Assembly: GCA_963210315.1 (NCBI GenBank)
Contig: OY723264.1
Coordinates: forward strand, 1,860,001 to 1,924,000
Source: Rhynchopus euleeides
Taxonomy: Eukaryota; Euglenozoa; Diplonemea; Diplonemida; Diplonemidae
DNA: 64,000 nucleotides
Reading direction: 5' to 3'
The position numbers and the translations under genes were made by a program. Shown here piece by piece: positions 10,339-20,695 of this stretch. The notes beneath the pieces were generated by a model. It did not search any database and had not been told where the DNA came from. It saw only the letters and a list, made by a program, of their open reading frames with translations. Within the stretch, counting starts at the first letter, position 1, and each line of letters opens with the position of its first letter.

Positions 10339-12794
10339 ATTCCCTGAGAAGCCGAAGCCGGCTTCGCTCGATGATGCCACTGAGGGGCTCATGTCCAAAC
10401 TGCCATACGGCGAAAGTGTATGATTTCTGCCACACACACATACACCTCCCCCTTGCATCTGGACGACAACCCCACGGGAAGGCACATCGGGGGGGGGGGG
10501 GGATCAGGGGCGGGGCCGGGTGGGGATGAGGACCTGCAGCTCTCTCTTTCTCTCTCTGTGAAAATCAGCCCAACTGCTCCCACACCCTCTCCTCCTCCAT
10601 CGTCCCCCCCCCCCCCCCCTCCCTACAGATCGGATCTGCTGTTGTGGGTTTCCTCACAGGGTTTCTCGGATCCATGGCTGGTGTCGGCGGCGGCCCCTTC
10701 TGCGTCCCCCTCCTGGGCTGGCTCATCGGCCTTGGCCACAAGCAGTGTGTGGGCACCTCCATCCTCTGCGGCCTGACCACCCTCACGGTCGGTGGCATCA
10801 CGACCTTCCTCTCCTCCGGCTCGCTGGACATCTCGCTGGTGCCGATCTCGGTTCTGGCCGCCGTCGCGCCTGTCTTCGGTTGGATCTCCGCCAAGATGTC
10901 CAACAACATCTCCCCCCTGGTTCTGAAGCAGATCTTCGCCGGATTCCTCCTCCTCACCTCTCTGCAGATCGTGTGGGGCCTGGCCTACTCCCCCACGGGG
11001 GCCGAGGGGCACTGGCAGTACCACCTCGACCGGCAGTCCCACGTCTACGAGATTGAGGCAAACGAGGGACAGCTCTTCTTCAGAACACAAAACTTCGGGG
11101 GTGTCCTGAAGTCCATCAAGGAGACCGGGCCTCCTTTGGGCCAGAAGGTCCCGGAGGGGTACTCCGAGGGTTGGTTCACCGATGTCAGTGTGCTGGAGGG
11201 GCAGCCGTCGGAGGGCATCATCCGGACTAACGGAACTCGAGGCATCATGTGGGTCCGTGTGCTCGACAGGGGGCAATCTATGGAGACATCATACAACAGC
11301 CTCATCCGCGGGAGCCACTGGAACAAGCCTGTGAAGGCGCAGCGGAAGAAGGTTTGGTACGCTTCGTACATCGCAGAGTTCGTCTCTTCGCTTCCGGGCA
11401 ACGTGGCCTTCCATCTTGTCATCGCCGTGACTGCGGGGTGTGCCTCCGGCCTTCTCGGCATCGCCGGTGGGTCTGTCGTGGTTCCCCTGATGTCGCTGGC
11501 GGATGCCTTCCAGTGGCAGGTCATCACCACTACGTCGCTTCTGTCGATGATCCCGACGAGTCTCACGACATGCTACACCCACCACCTCAACGGCAACGTC
11601 GCCCTCCGCCTGGCTCCGGGCCTCGTCTCGGGAACTGTCATCGGTGCCTTCACCGGAAGCAAGCTGATGGCTGTCACATCGGAGGTGGTCCGCCGCAGCT
11701 CCTGCGCCGGTGTCCTGCTCCTGACAGCCCTGATCATGCTGTATCAGGGGACGAAGCATCTCTTCAAATCGACCCGTTCCTCGAAGCCCTCCGTGGTGAA
11801 GCTGGGGATCGCGGTTGTCTTCTTCTACTGCCTGGGGACGCTGCTGCAGGAGAAGGTGTTCAACCTGCCAGAGTTCTCCCATGAATACCTCCTCACGCTT
11901 CTGCAGAATGTGGTGGTGTGCGTGCTGTCCTTCTACGACCTCAACAGGACGAAGAAGTCTTCCTCTCCCACAGCGTCGGATTCATCAGACTTCGACGACG
12001 GGAAGCGCAAGACGCCTGTCACGGTGTACATTATCCTGGCCCTCTTGGGCACCTTCGGGGCACTGTGCGCCAACCGTGCGACCCGCTTCCTCGACTACTC
12101 CTCCGCAGTGCTGATGCGCTCTACAAAGCTGCAGTGGATCATGCTCTGGCGTGTCTTCTTCCTCAACTGGAAGCGCCGCCCCGGCATGGCAGAGTGGGTC
12201 TGCGGGACAGGCATCTCCGTGGGACTCTGGATCTTCACCCTGGCGGGGGTGCGCGTGATGGTGACCGGGGGCAACGAGGGGGACTTCCAGATCGGGGTGA
12301 TCTCGATGCTCGCATCCCTCGCCTGCGAGGCGACGCTCTACTCGCTGGAGGAGGGCGTGATCTTCGGGAAGTACCGCGCGGACAAGCATGAGCTGATGAT
12401 GTATCTGTCGGGGATGTCCATTCCCGTCAACCTGTTCTTCCTCATGCAGTCGGGGTCGCTGACGACGGGGTGGCTGTATCTGCAGTCGGAGTGGCGGTTC
12501 TCGACCCTCGTTGTGGCGTTTGCCTTCTGCAACTACATCGGGACGAAGTACGTCCTCCAGATCATGCAGGAGTACGACAGCAGCATGGCTGTGATCTGCA
12601 CGTCGATCCGGAAGGTCTTCACCGTCATCATCGCTTTCACCCTCTTCCCCCGCGCAGTCACCATCTGGCATCTCATCGGCCTCGGCATGGTGTTCGGCTC
12701 TGGGTATGGCTACCTCCAAGCCACGGACTCCATGGTTTCCGAGAGGGAGCGTGGATCCTTTGAAGATGTCGAGTCTCCCCCAGCCAAGGAGTAG
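10339..12794 (+). CDS. TauE/SafE anion exporter fused to a UAA (SLC35B-type) transporter
   Basis: Exons 10339-10417 and 10629-12794 join in phase 0 (donor GTATGA, acceptor CTACAG). If translation starts at the ATG at 10391 the product is ~730 residues; an earlier exon is possible because an acceptor-like CACAG precedes 10339. Residues ~12-130 and ~268-385 are two TauE/SafE repeats with the diagnostic GVGGG (~27) and GIAGG (~287) turns, separated by a ~135-residue hydrophilic loop. Residues ~400-715 match the UAA nucleotide-sugar/PAPS transporter family: a QEKVF helix start, the SAVLMRSTKLQWIM segment equivalent to the family's VL.KS.KPIPVM, and a final SIRKVFTVIIAF helix. TauE/SafE proteins export sulfite, sulfonates or other anions; SLC35B2/B3 carry PAPS into the Golgi. 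I therefore infer an endomembrane or plasma-membrane sulfur transporter, but the substrate is not shown by sequence. Confidence 0.88.
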
Positions 12795-15215
12795 TCTATG
12801 ATGGAGCCTTGCGGTGGCGTTGTGTGCGTCACGTCACTCGACATACGGCGCATGGTGGGTCGTCGATTCCACTCAAAAAAAATAGCCAAAAAAAAGTGTG
12901 TTGTGAGACCCCAGCGAGCGGCGTTGGGGAAGCATGGATATGATTTCACGTGTGTGGCGCTGTGTGTCTTGTGTGTCGGATCTCAGCTGAGGGCGGGTCT
13001 GGGTCTGGCGGTACACCCTGCCAGGTCCCCCGCCCCCTCCCTCCCCCCACCCCCCTCCTGTTGGGCGCAACCCCCTGGCCCAGCTGTCTCAGTCCCTCCT
13101 GCTTCTATCAACATAGCTTACCTGACCCCTCACCCCCTACTCCATTTGGCTGTGTCTGCACAATCATTGCCCAGAGGTATTTGTGGTTTCGACTCTTCTG
13201 TGTCATTTTGCATCAGCTATTGTAGACAAACGAGGCCTTTTACGAGAGATTTCGGTTTCTTTTTTTTTTTGGCCAAGGCACCCTGTCGGTGGGGTGGTGG
13301 TGTTGTGGGGTGTCACGTCAGTTGTTTCAGGAGGAATGTGTGGTTTGGCGCTTTCTCGAAACCACAGCGAATCTGTGTGCCGAGATGTTCGGTGTGTATC
13401 GGAAATGGGGAATTTCGTCAAAGGGGGGAAAAAACCGGAATCAGCTCGTTCAAAGGCCTTGAATTGTTGAGTCAAAATGACGAGGTGGAGACGGCACTGC
13501 TTAGTCGTATCGCACGTCATGCAGGCAGTCGTCGGCACCCCAAAAAAAAGCAGAGTCGTCCTGCCACATATCGTGTGTCGCAGGGCACTGTTCATTGCAC
13601 CAAACATGTTGCCCAGCGGCACAAACAAACGAAGGCTATATTGCGCACACCAGATTGGCTCGGCATCTCCTGCCCCAGCTTTTATGTCGCAGCAGCAACA
13701 AATGTCCCTTTTAATTTTAGCCATCCCTCCCCCCCCTTCCCACCCTCCTCTGATCCACGTGCAGGTCACTGTAGGCCTGCACCAGGATGTATAACGCAAC
13801 CAATCACCCCATCCCCCCCTGGGCCCCCCCGCCCCCCTCTTATAATGAATTGCATGGCGGAAAAGCGGTAGCCACATGATGAAATGTATCAACAAGGCAT
13901 TGCATTTCCACTTTACATCTCCTTCCGTGTGATTTGATTTGTGGTGGGTAGTGTAGCGTAGATCCCCGGTGTGGTGTGTTTTACGTCGAGAAGCAGTGTG
14001 CCTCAGTGAGTTCGATGCTGCTGCAAAGAGATTTGCGTGTGTGCGCACGGCCAAACCAAACAACGGAGGCTCGCGGAAGAGGGGTTCGGTATTCCCTGCA
14101 CACATGCACCCGCAGGCACCCGTTCGTGCAAACAAAGGGGTTCAAAGCCAAAATCTTGTTTTCCTGGCACGTGATATCCCACCCTGCTTGCCAACTTACA
14201 CGTTCTGTCCCGTGTGCCCCGCTTTCGTTTATTTTCCACGCCAGGTTTTGCTTTGAGCTTTTTCTGGCACATCCGATGCTCGCAACCTTTTGAGACTGCG
14301 GCATCGTTTGATGTTTCCTTCACTCGGGGGTTGTCTTGCGACGCGGTGCCGACGTGGCCCACCTTTTTCTTTTGGTGCATTTTTTTCCACCTTTGTTTTG
14401 TTTTGGTGAGAAATCCGCCAAAAAAAAATTCCGAAATAACTGCCAAACGGCGAAGACCCCCTCTTGCATCTCCTCTCGAAATAAGGGTCCTTCACAGGCT
14501 TCAGGGGCAAAGACACAGTGGCTTTCTTTGGTTCTCCCAAAAAAAATGATCAAGCGGAATATGGCATTCACCCCTTTTGCTGAGGAAGGTGGTGAAGCAA
14601 GCAGGTGCAGAAGGCACACCACAGCTGCTTTTGTCCCCCCAAAAATGCACTGCGTGTCTGACGCGGTGTGTGTGTGCGGGGGCATCGGCCTGGCATTTTC
14701 CGGCGTGGGCGTGCTGCGATACCGCCCCCCCCCCCCCCCCCCCCCCCCTCAAAAAATGAAACGTTGTTATCAAACACCCCCACCCACCCCACTCTCCTCT
14801 TCCTCCTCATATTCGATTCCCGACCATACCAAGAAGAGTTCAGGATCTCGGTCGATACAAAAAAAACTGCGCCACTGCCCTGGTCGTCTCAATTTACGCT
14901 AGGCTGCATGGTGGTGGCCGATCCCCCCCCCCCCCAATAATAATGCACACGGTGGGGCAAGTATGAAGCTAAATGTGGAGTCCAAGTCCCGATTCAGGAT
15001 TGCAGTTTTTTTCTCTTAGGGTTTTTGCAGGGAGGGAATTTTTTTTCTCCTTGGGTTTTTTAGGTGGGATTTTTTCCCCACAGGTTTTTCTGGGTGAAGT
15101 TTTTCGGGGGCAGGTGGTATTCTAGTGGGGGGTGAGGATGAATCCTCCGGACACCCGCCCCTTTTTCGGTTTTTCCAGCCAAAACCCGGCGTTGTTCCCC
15201 GGTCAGGATCAGGCG
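12795..15215. other. Long intergenic stretch, no supported gene
   Basis: About 2.4 kb with T-rich and C-rich runs and no domain. A 357-codon open frame starting at 12798 has low-complexity composition and no conserved motif. A 20+ C run lies at 14725-14748. Confidence 0.5.
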
Positions 15216-15488
15216 TTCACTACCGTGGCCTCCGGCGGCTGGGGGGCTCCGCCCCCCAGACCCCCCTGTGCCACTAGGCTGGAGCGTGTGCCTGTCTTGT
15301 AGCCAAGTCCTTTGGGTTCACATCAGCGAATGGGACCCAGACCACTCTCCGTAGCCTCAGGAGGACGCAGCCAACTCACACAGAATCTGTACGCCCGCAA
15401 CTCCCACGCGCTCCCACTACGGCGCAAGGAACAGATACTCACTACCGTGGCCTCCGGCGGCTGGGGGGCTCCGCCCCCCAGACTCCCC
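15216..15488 (+). repeat. A-B-A composite repeat, locus 2
   Basis: A blocks at 15216-15266 and 15438-15488 flank a B spacer that contains AGGAGGACGCAGCCAACTCA and an AGAATCTGTACGCCC motif shared with the loci at 4492 and 56337. Both A blocks keep the G-rich hairpin. Confidence 0.85.
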
Positions 15489-15861
15489 TGTATGTCGAGC
15501 AACCAAATCCTTGAGCTTGTGCCGCTGGGGCACACGAAGGGGTCGTTGCAATAACGCCCCGAAAACCCATTTTTGGCTCCCCTTGCCTGGCATGTTGCTG
15601 TTGTGTTGCCACTATCTCTCATCACACAGGGCGTCCAATACCCACACACCACACTCACACTGGTTGTGTGGTGGGGATGGGGGGATTTTCTTGCCCGCGA
15701 GGGGGATTGCGCGCCATTTTCCCCCCCTAAAAAACCCTTGGAGAAAAAGTGGAATCCCGACCCCTTTTTGGGCCCAAAAAGGCCAAAGTCCCAGGCATAC
15801 TTGCGGTGGGGTACGACAACCAGAGGGTAACCCTTTTCGGTACCCAAATCGGCCGAAAATC

Positions 15862-15956
15862 CGATAACGCATTTAGGTACCCTGGGTACCGAATTTAGGT
15901 ACCCAGGGTACCCAATTTCGGTACCCAGGGTACCTAATTTAGGTACCCAGGGCATG
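15862..15956 (+). repeat. GGTACCC minisatellite
   Basis: Five to six copies of a ~18-bp unit reading AGGTACCCAGGGTACC with A/T spacers. Similar GGGTACCC words recur inside the hairpin at 23664-23771. Confidence 0.7.
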
Positions 15957-15961
15957 GTTGC

Positions 15962-16742
15962 ATAGCGGCCGTTTTAAAAAACCCCTTGTATTTTGTGGAC
16001 TTGCAAAAACGGCCGCTGATTTTCAGCATTTTAAAAAACGGCCGTTTTTTTTACCTGGGAATTTTGTATGGGGCGTGGGTCAGCAGGCGAGATCCCACCA
16101 CCAGGAGTGCCTCCCCACTGCAAGGGATACCCTGCAGCAAGCATTGTGAGCGCGCCTTCAAGTATGATGCGAAGAGTTCAGACTTCGTGGACCACTTTGA
16201 CGGACCGCGCCATATCAAGAAGAAGAAGAACGCAGCGTTGAAAGTGCAGAGCCAGGGAAACAGCTGGCGCTGTCGGAGTGCGATACCCTCAGTGGCAGGC
16301 TTGCAACTTCGGATCGCCCGGGGTGCGTTGTTCACCGGATCACCGGCTGGCATGGTGCATGATGCTGTCAAGAAGTGTGTCCCGAGGAGGGGCTGAACAT
16401 GGTTGCGGCCAATCTAGGCACGTGTGTCGTGGATGACCGTGCAGGCAGAGGTGGGTGTCGCTCACTGGCATCAGGGCTCTTCTGACAGAGCTTTCCCTTG
16501 ATATCGGCGACAGCACCCCGGATGAGAAGGACACCGCCTTCGCTGATTTATTCCCGAAGGCACGGGCGATCATCCCGGGCAATATGCAGCACCAGCTGGA
16601 TGGGTTCACGACCGCACTGGCGCTGAAGGATGTGCTGTGCCACATCTCTGACGCAGCTGAGAGGGAGAAGCAGGCGAGCAAGACGGCACCACCGGCCGTG
16701 CGATCCCGCTTCTCTCCGACACACACTACCTGCACCGCTTGA
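15962..16742 (+). pseudogene. Decayed transposase-like ORF with BED-like finger
   Basis: An open frame from 15986 to 16396 includes PCSKHCERAFKYD followed by DHFDGPRH, a C-x3-C...H-x5-H arrangement like a BED or C2H2 finger. A second frame (16455-16742) reads on with a protein-like helical sequence (LTELSLDIGDS, FADLFPKARAI) ending at a stop. The finger plus a broken downstream frame suggest a dead hAT-like DNA transposon, but no DDE residues or hAT dimerisation motif could be identified. Two GCGGCCGTTTT or ACGGCCGTTTT motifs lie just upstream. Confidence 0.35.
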
Positions 16743-17779
16743 GTGGATCTGCACCTTGCACCACGTCCCCGGGCATTTATACAATCTTCCGGGCCCGCTG
16801 CAGGACAGCGGCCCTGCTACGTGTGCGTCGCTTCTGCGGTTGGCAGAGATGCCCACGAAATCGCTGGGCTCGTAACCGGGCCCGCTATCCTACACTCGTT
16901 TTTTCCTAGGTTTTCGTCAGCTGATTGAGGGTGTGATATGAGGGTTCTATCCAACAAGGATATCAAGGCGGCACTTCAAAGTCCTGCCAAGGACAGCGCC
17001 ACGTGGGTGTGTGCTTCTGATGTATGTTATGTCATCATGTGAAACCCTCCCCAGCGTGTGCCAACATCCCTGACACGCTCACGAAAAGCATGACACGGAG
17101 AAAACAGGTGCCGAAACAACCTGCCGAGCACACGGGTGGTGCCACGTTGATCCACGCAGCGATCTCCCATGACAGGAAGCCTTGTCGCCACGGCAGAGTG
17201 CCGCAGACTGTGGGAGAGGTGTCGCCAGTCACCTTGAGGTTGCAGTGTGTCATCAGACTAAAACCCGTGCCTTGTTCACCCTGTTATTCACCCCTGTGAG
17301 GTTGATCCCATATCGTTGCCTGCTTTGGGGCCTGAAGGACATAGGGGTCCAACCGGCACTTGAGCATCGCAAGGCCTGAGCGGCTGTGTGGCAGGTTTTC
17401 ATTGAAGGGCCAAATCCCCCCTTTCTGGGTGAAAAGTGTTGTGCGTCGTTCAGTATCTTGCGCGAATCGCTTTCGACACCACCATCAAACCACCGCAAAA
17501 GAACAACCCATCTTCTGGAGTGTGATCTCTGGTGGCGGGGTGGGATGGGTGAGTGGGGTGTGACGGTGCAACGACAGTCGAACTTCTTCGAACACAGAAC
17601 ACCCCACCAGCCTGCCGGGCGTGTGAAGTGTTCGCAAGGATCCGCACGGTGAAAAGTTTCCTGAGTTGGCTACGCCGAACTTACAAAATGGCAAGGTGTG
17701 AGTGTCGCTTGTTACGACCCACTGGCTGGACGAGTTCTCTTTTTGGGACAAGACCACACACAACAAGAAGGTTGTCACA
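16743..17779. other. Intergenic, no supported gene
   Basis: No conserved frame, RNA gene or repeat was recognised in this ~1 kb. Confidence 0.4.
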
Positions 17780-17886
17780 GGGGGTCTTCGCTGGTCGTTA
17801 TTCTTCGTCAATCTTCGTCAGTTTTCACTATTTCAACAGCAAATACACCAAGATGCACTGACGACCATCCCGTAGCGAAGACCCCC
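17780..17886. mobile_element. 107-bp MITE, GGGGGTCTTCGCT family
   Basis: Termini GGGGGTCTTCGCTGG and TAGCGAAGACCCCC, flanked by ACA on both sides (17777-17779, 17887-17889). It is collinear with the element at 8410-8512. Confidence 0.9.
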
Positions 17887-19837
17887 ACAGTGAAAAAGAT
17901 AGTTGGCAGCGCTTTGGGTGACAAACACAATCTACCTTGCCTTGTTGTTATGACTGTGCGCACATTCACACCGACCTTCATCAGCCGAACCACGTGAGGT
18001 TTGTTCACCCGGGTTTGGCGCACACACAACGCCTTATCTTTTAAACGTCCAATGCAACACTCACAGCATCGAGGCCGAGTGTTTCTCGTAGTATTTTTCG
18101 AGGGAAATCCCCCCAAAAAAGGACACATCCGTCCGAGGGCACATGAGTGCGAGACATCTCCCAATAAAAAACCCCAGACCTACCGCACATCACTTCTGGC
18201 GTTCGGAACTCGGTTTGTTTTGGGGATTGCAATCACTCTTCGATTCTGCAATAAATGAGGTTTTGCTCTGAGTGAGCGGATATAACTGGTGAGAATGGGT
18301 ACAGTGGTCTGAATCTGGAGGTTGGGTGCGGGTTGTGTGTTCCGCATCATCACTACAAACCAAACCAAGCCGATTGACACCGAACATTTTGTCTGACCTG
18401 CACCCTTTGTTTCCTGCCTGCCTGCCTGTGTTGTGCTGCACCTGTGCCTCCCTGTTCTGTATTTTGTACCCTCAGCGGGTTCACGATACAGGGCAGTCCA
18501 CTCCCCAAAAATCACGGTCTTGACGCCCATTCCATCCACTTTCAGTGGATGTGTTTGGTATTTCCGAATGGAATTTTCCAGCGTCAAGATTACAAGAACA
18601 GGGTCAGTCACTTCTACCGTAGCTGCGATGCCGGTAGTTGTGCAGAAATGATCTTTTCGACGGACGCGACGCCTCCCCAGCTTGCCTGTGTCTGTGTTGC
18701 CATAGCCATGTGACAGATATTCACATAACCAATATACTGTCACACCGCAAGGGGCTTTGGACAACGTTAAACAACAGTACACTTGCAGGTTTGGGTCAAA
18801 AATTCCAATTTCCGCTGGTCACGGGCCCCTTTCAAAACATTGAACACCTTTCGAGAATTTAGTTCTGCACCATGGATTCGAGGGACTGCGATGATTCGGA
18901 ACCGAGGATGAAGACTACTGGGAAGGAACTGTGTGCTCTCTTGAAGCACTGGAATCGGCGAACTTGGACGGAACCTAAGCGCGACAGGTGAAGGGGCATC
19001 CCGAACAAAGGCATACAAAGTGGCTCTGGAGACATTGTTGCATCTGCGACACCCTGTCTTACATCCCGCCTGGGCTCTGATCTTCACCTATAATATCAAT
19101 TGTGGAAGGGTGTGTGTGTGTGTGGTTATAAAGTTTTAAGGCGGTGTCGCCCTGCACGGGCAGTAGCACCTCCCCTTCAGTATCGCACTCCCGAAGGATT
19201 CCCCAACACGACGTGACACCGGTTTCGACGCGTACTCTTTGTACCCCTCCCCCCGGCCGCGTCTCTTCAGCGAAGAACCGGGGATAATCGGACCAGGGCT
19301 AGCTAAACCCTGGTGGTGTCACGGGTGGGGTTGGAGAGGGAGAAAAGGAAGAAATGAAGTTGCGAAAAAGTCAAACACTGACACGTGAAATCAATAAAAA
19401 GGGTGGTATATATCGCCCCCTTGCTGCGACGAAGACACTAAATAGTCAGGCCGCTTCAAGAGTCTTGAGGGCTTGTGTGTGTGTGTGTGTGTGTGCGCCT
19501 TTCTCTTGCGTGAGGGGAAATAAGATGGTGGAAATATGTTGTGTCGTGAAGGTGAAAGAGGGGTGGGGGGTGGGGGTGGGGGTGGGGGACACTGTTGCAC
19601 TTCACGGCGTGTCATGATGATGCATCTCGAGACGCATTCGTGGGCAGAAGCCCAGAAAGTCGGAATACCGTGAGCTGCCCGCACAACCTAGGTGTCAAAA
19701 TAACACCGGACACAGTGTTTGACAGACTTTGCTTTTTTGGCGCAGAGGGAAGGAACCTAGCGGATGGCTCGCCAAGAGCATGTTCACTCTGTGCGTTCTG
19801 TTCTGCGACAAGAACGGCGTCATCTCTACTCGTTATG
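17887..19837. other. Intergenic, no supported gene
   Basis: About 2 kb. It holds a ~70-bp block (19166-19235) similar to 28709-28778 and a GT microsatellite at 19475-19495. No coding sequence is supported; a 200-codon minus frame at 18180-18782 has no recognisable domain. Confidence 0.45.
19166..19235 (+). repeat. Dispersed ~70-bp block, copy 1
   Basis: Reads CACCTCCCCTTCAGTATCGC, CACTCCCGAAGG and TGACACCGGTTTCGACGCG in order. The block at 28709-28778 keeps the same words in the same order with scattered substitutions. Confidence 0.6.
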
Positions 19838-19940
19838 TGGGTCTTCGCTACGGGGTGATCGTCAGTGCATTTTGGTGCATTTCCTCAGGAAACTGGGTGA
19901 AAACTGACGAAGAAGCAGAACGACCAGCGAAGACCCCCCC
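19838..19940. mobile_element. ~103-bp MITE, GGGGGTCTTCGCT family, inverted
   Basis: Opposite orientation to the copies at 8410 and 17780. The left end has a substitution (TGGGTCTTCGCTACGG), the right end reads AGCGAAGACCCCCCC. ATGTG occurs on both flanks, so the exact duplication is ambiguous. Confidence 0.8.
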
Positions 19941-20695
19941 ATGTGTTAATGTGGTGCCCCGTACCTTTTTGGGTATCAGCAGGCAATGTGTTACACATGG
20001 AAAAAAGATGCATGCAGATGGTGGGTAGGTGCAGCGGTTCTGACAACCCAAAAGGGCACGGGTGTGGGTGTGGGTGGCGCAGTGCAAACGGGGGGGGGGG
20101 GGGAAGGAAAATTAACGGAACCTCATGCCATGGGGTGCGTTGCAACGTGCGAGATGAAGAGGGGCGGGGGGTTTTCATGCAAAGGGCCACCGCCACCGCC
20201 CCCGTCCCCTATCCCACCCCCACCCCACCTTCTTTTTTGCCTTACGGAATGGCGAAGGGTTGGAAGAGAACCTCTCTTGTTCTTTTTGTTGTGCTAACTA
20301 CGCAGGAAGCTTTGCTATGCAGACCATGCAGGACACACCACACCCCGGCAGGCGTGTGGGGGTGTTCTCGCGATCGCAGGCTGGTTCTTCTCTCCCCTTT
20401 CTGATTTGCAGATGTTTTGCAGCATCACAATCCCACACACACACACACTGCACACCATCAGGCACTCTCCCACAGACCCTCCTCCCCCGCACACATGATT
20501 AACCTTTAAAATATCATAAGTCGTGCACACAAGTGGGTGCACCGTTTCCCTTTCAAACAGTTACCAAGATAAACCCCCCACCCCCTCCTTTCTTACTCTT
20601 GACGATCAAACCCCCCCTCTCCTGCTCTCTGCCTCGCTACCTCGTGGCTCTTTACTTGGTGTGCCTGCCTCCTCCGCCCCTCCCCCATCGCTCCG
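19941..20695. other. Upstream region of the WDR93-like gene
   Basis: Pyrimidine-rich towards its end (20570-20695). No promoter motif or upstream exon could be fixed; the reading frame of the gene stays open upstream of the chosen ATG. Confidence 0.4.

Noticed and set aside
12798-13871. A 357-codon open frame right after the TauE-UAA gene
   Set aside because: No domain, GC and codon use unlike the real genes, and long stretches are translated pyrimidine or poly-A tracts.
14945-14960. CACGGTGGGGCAAG as another O terminus
   Set aside because: Only the first nine bases match and nothing of the O interior follows.
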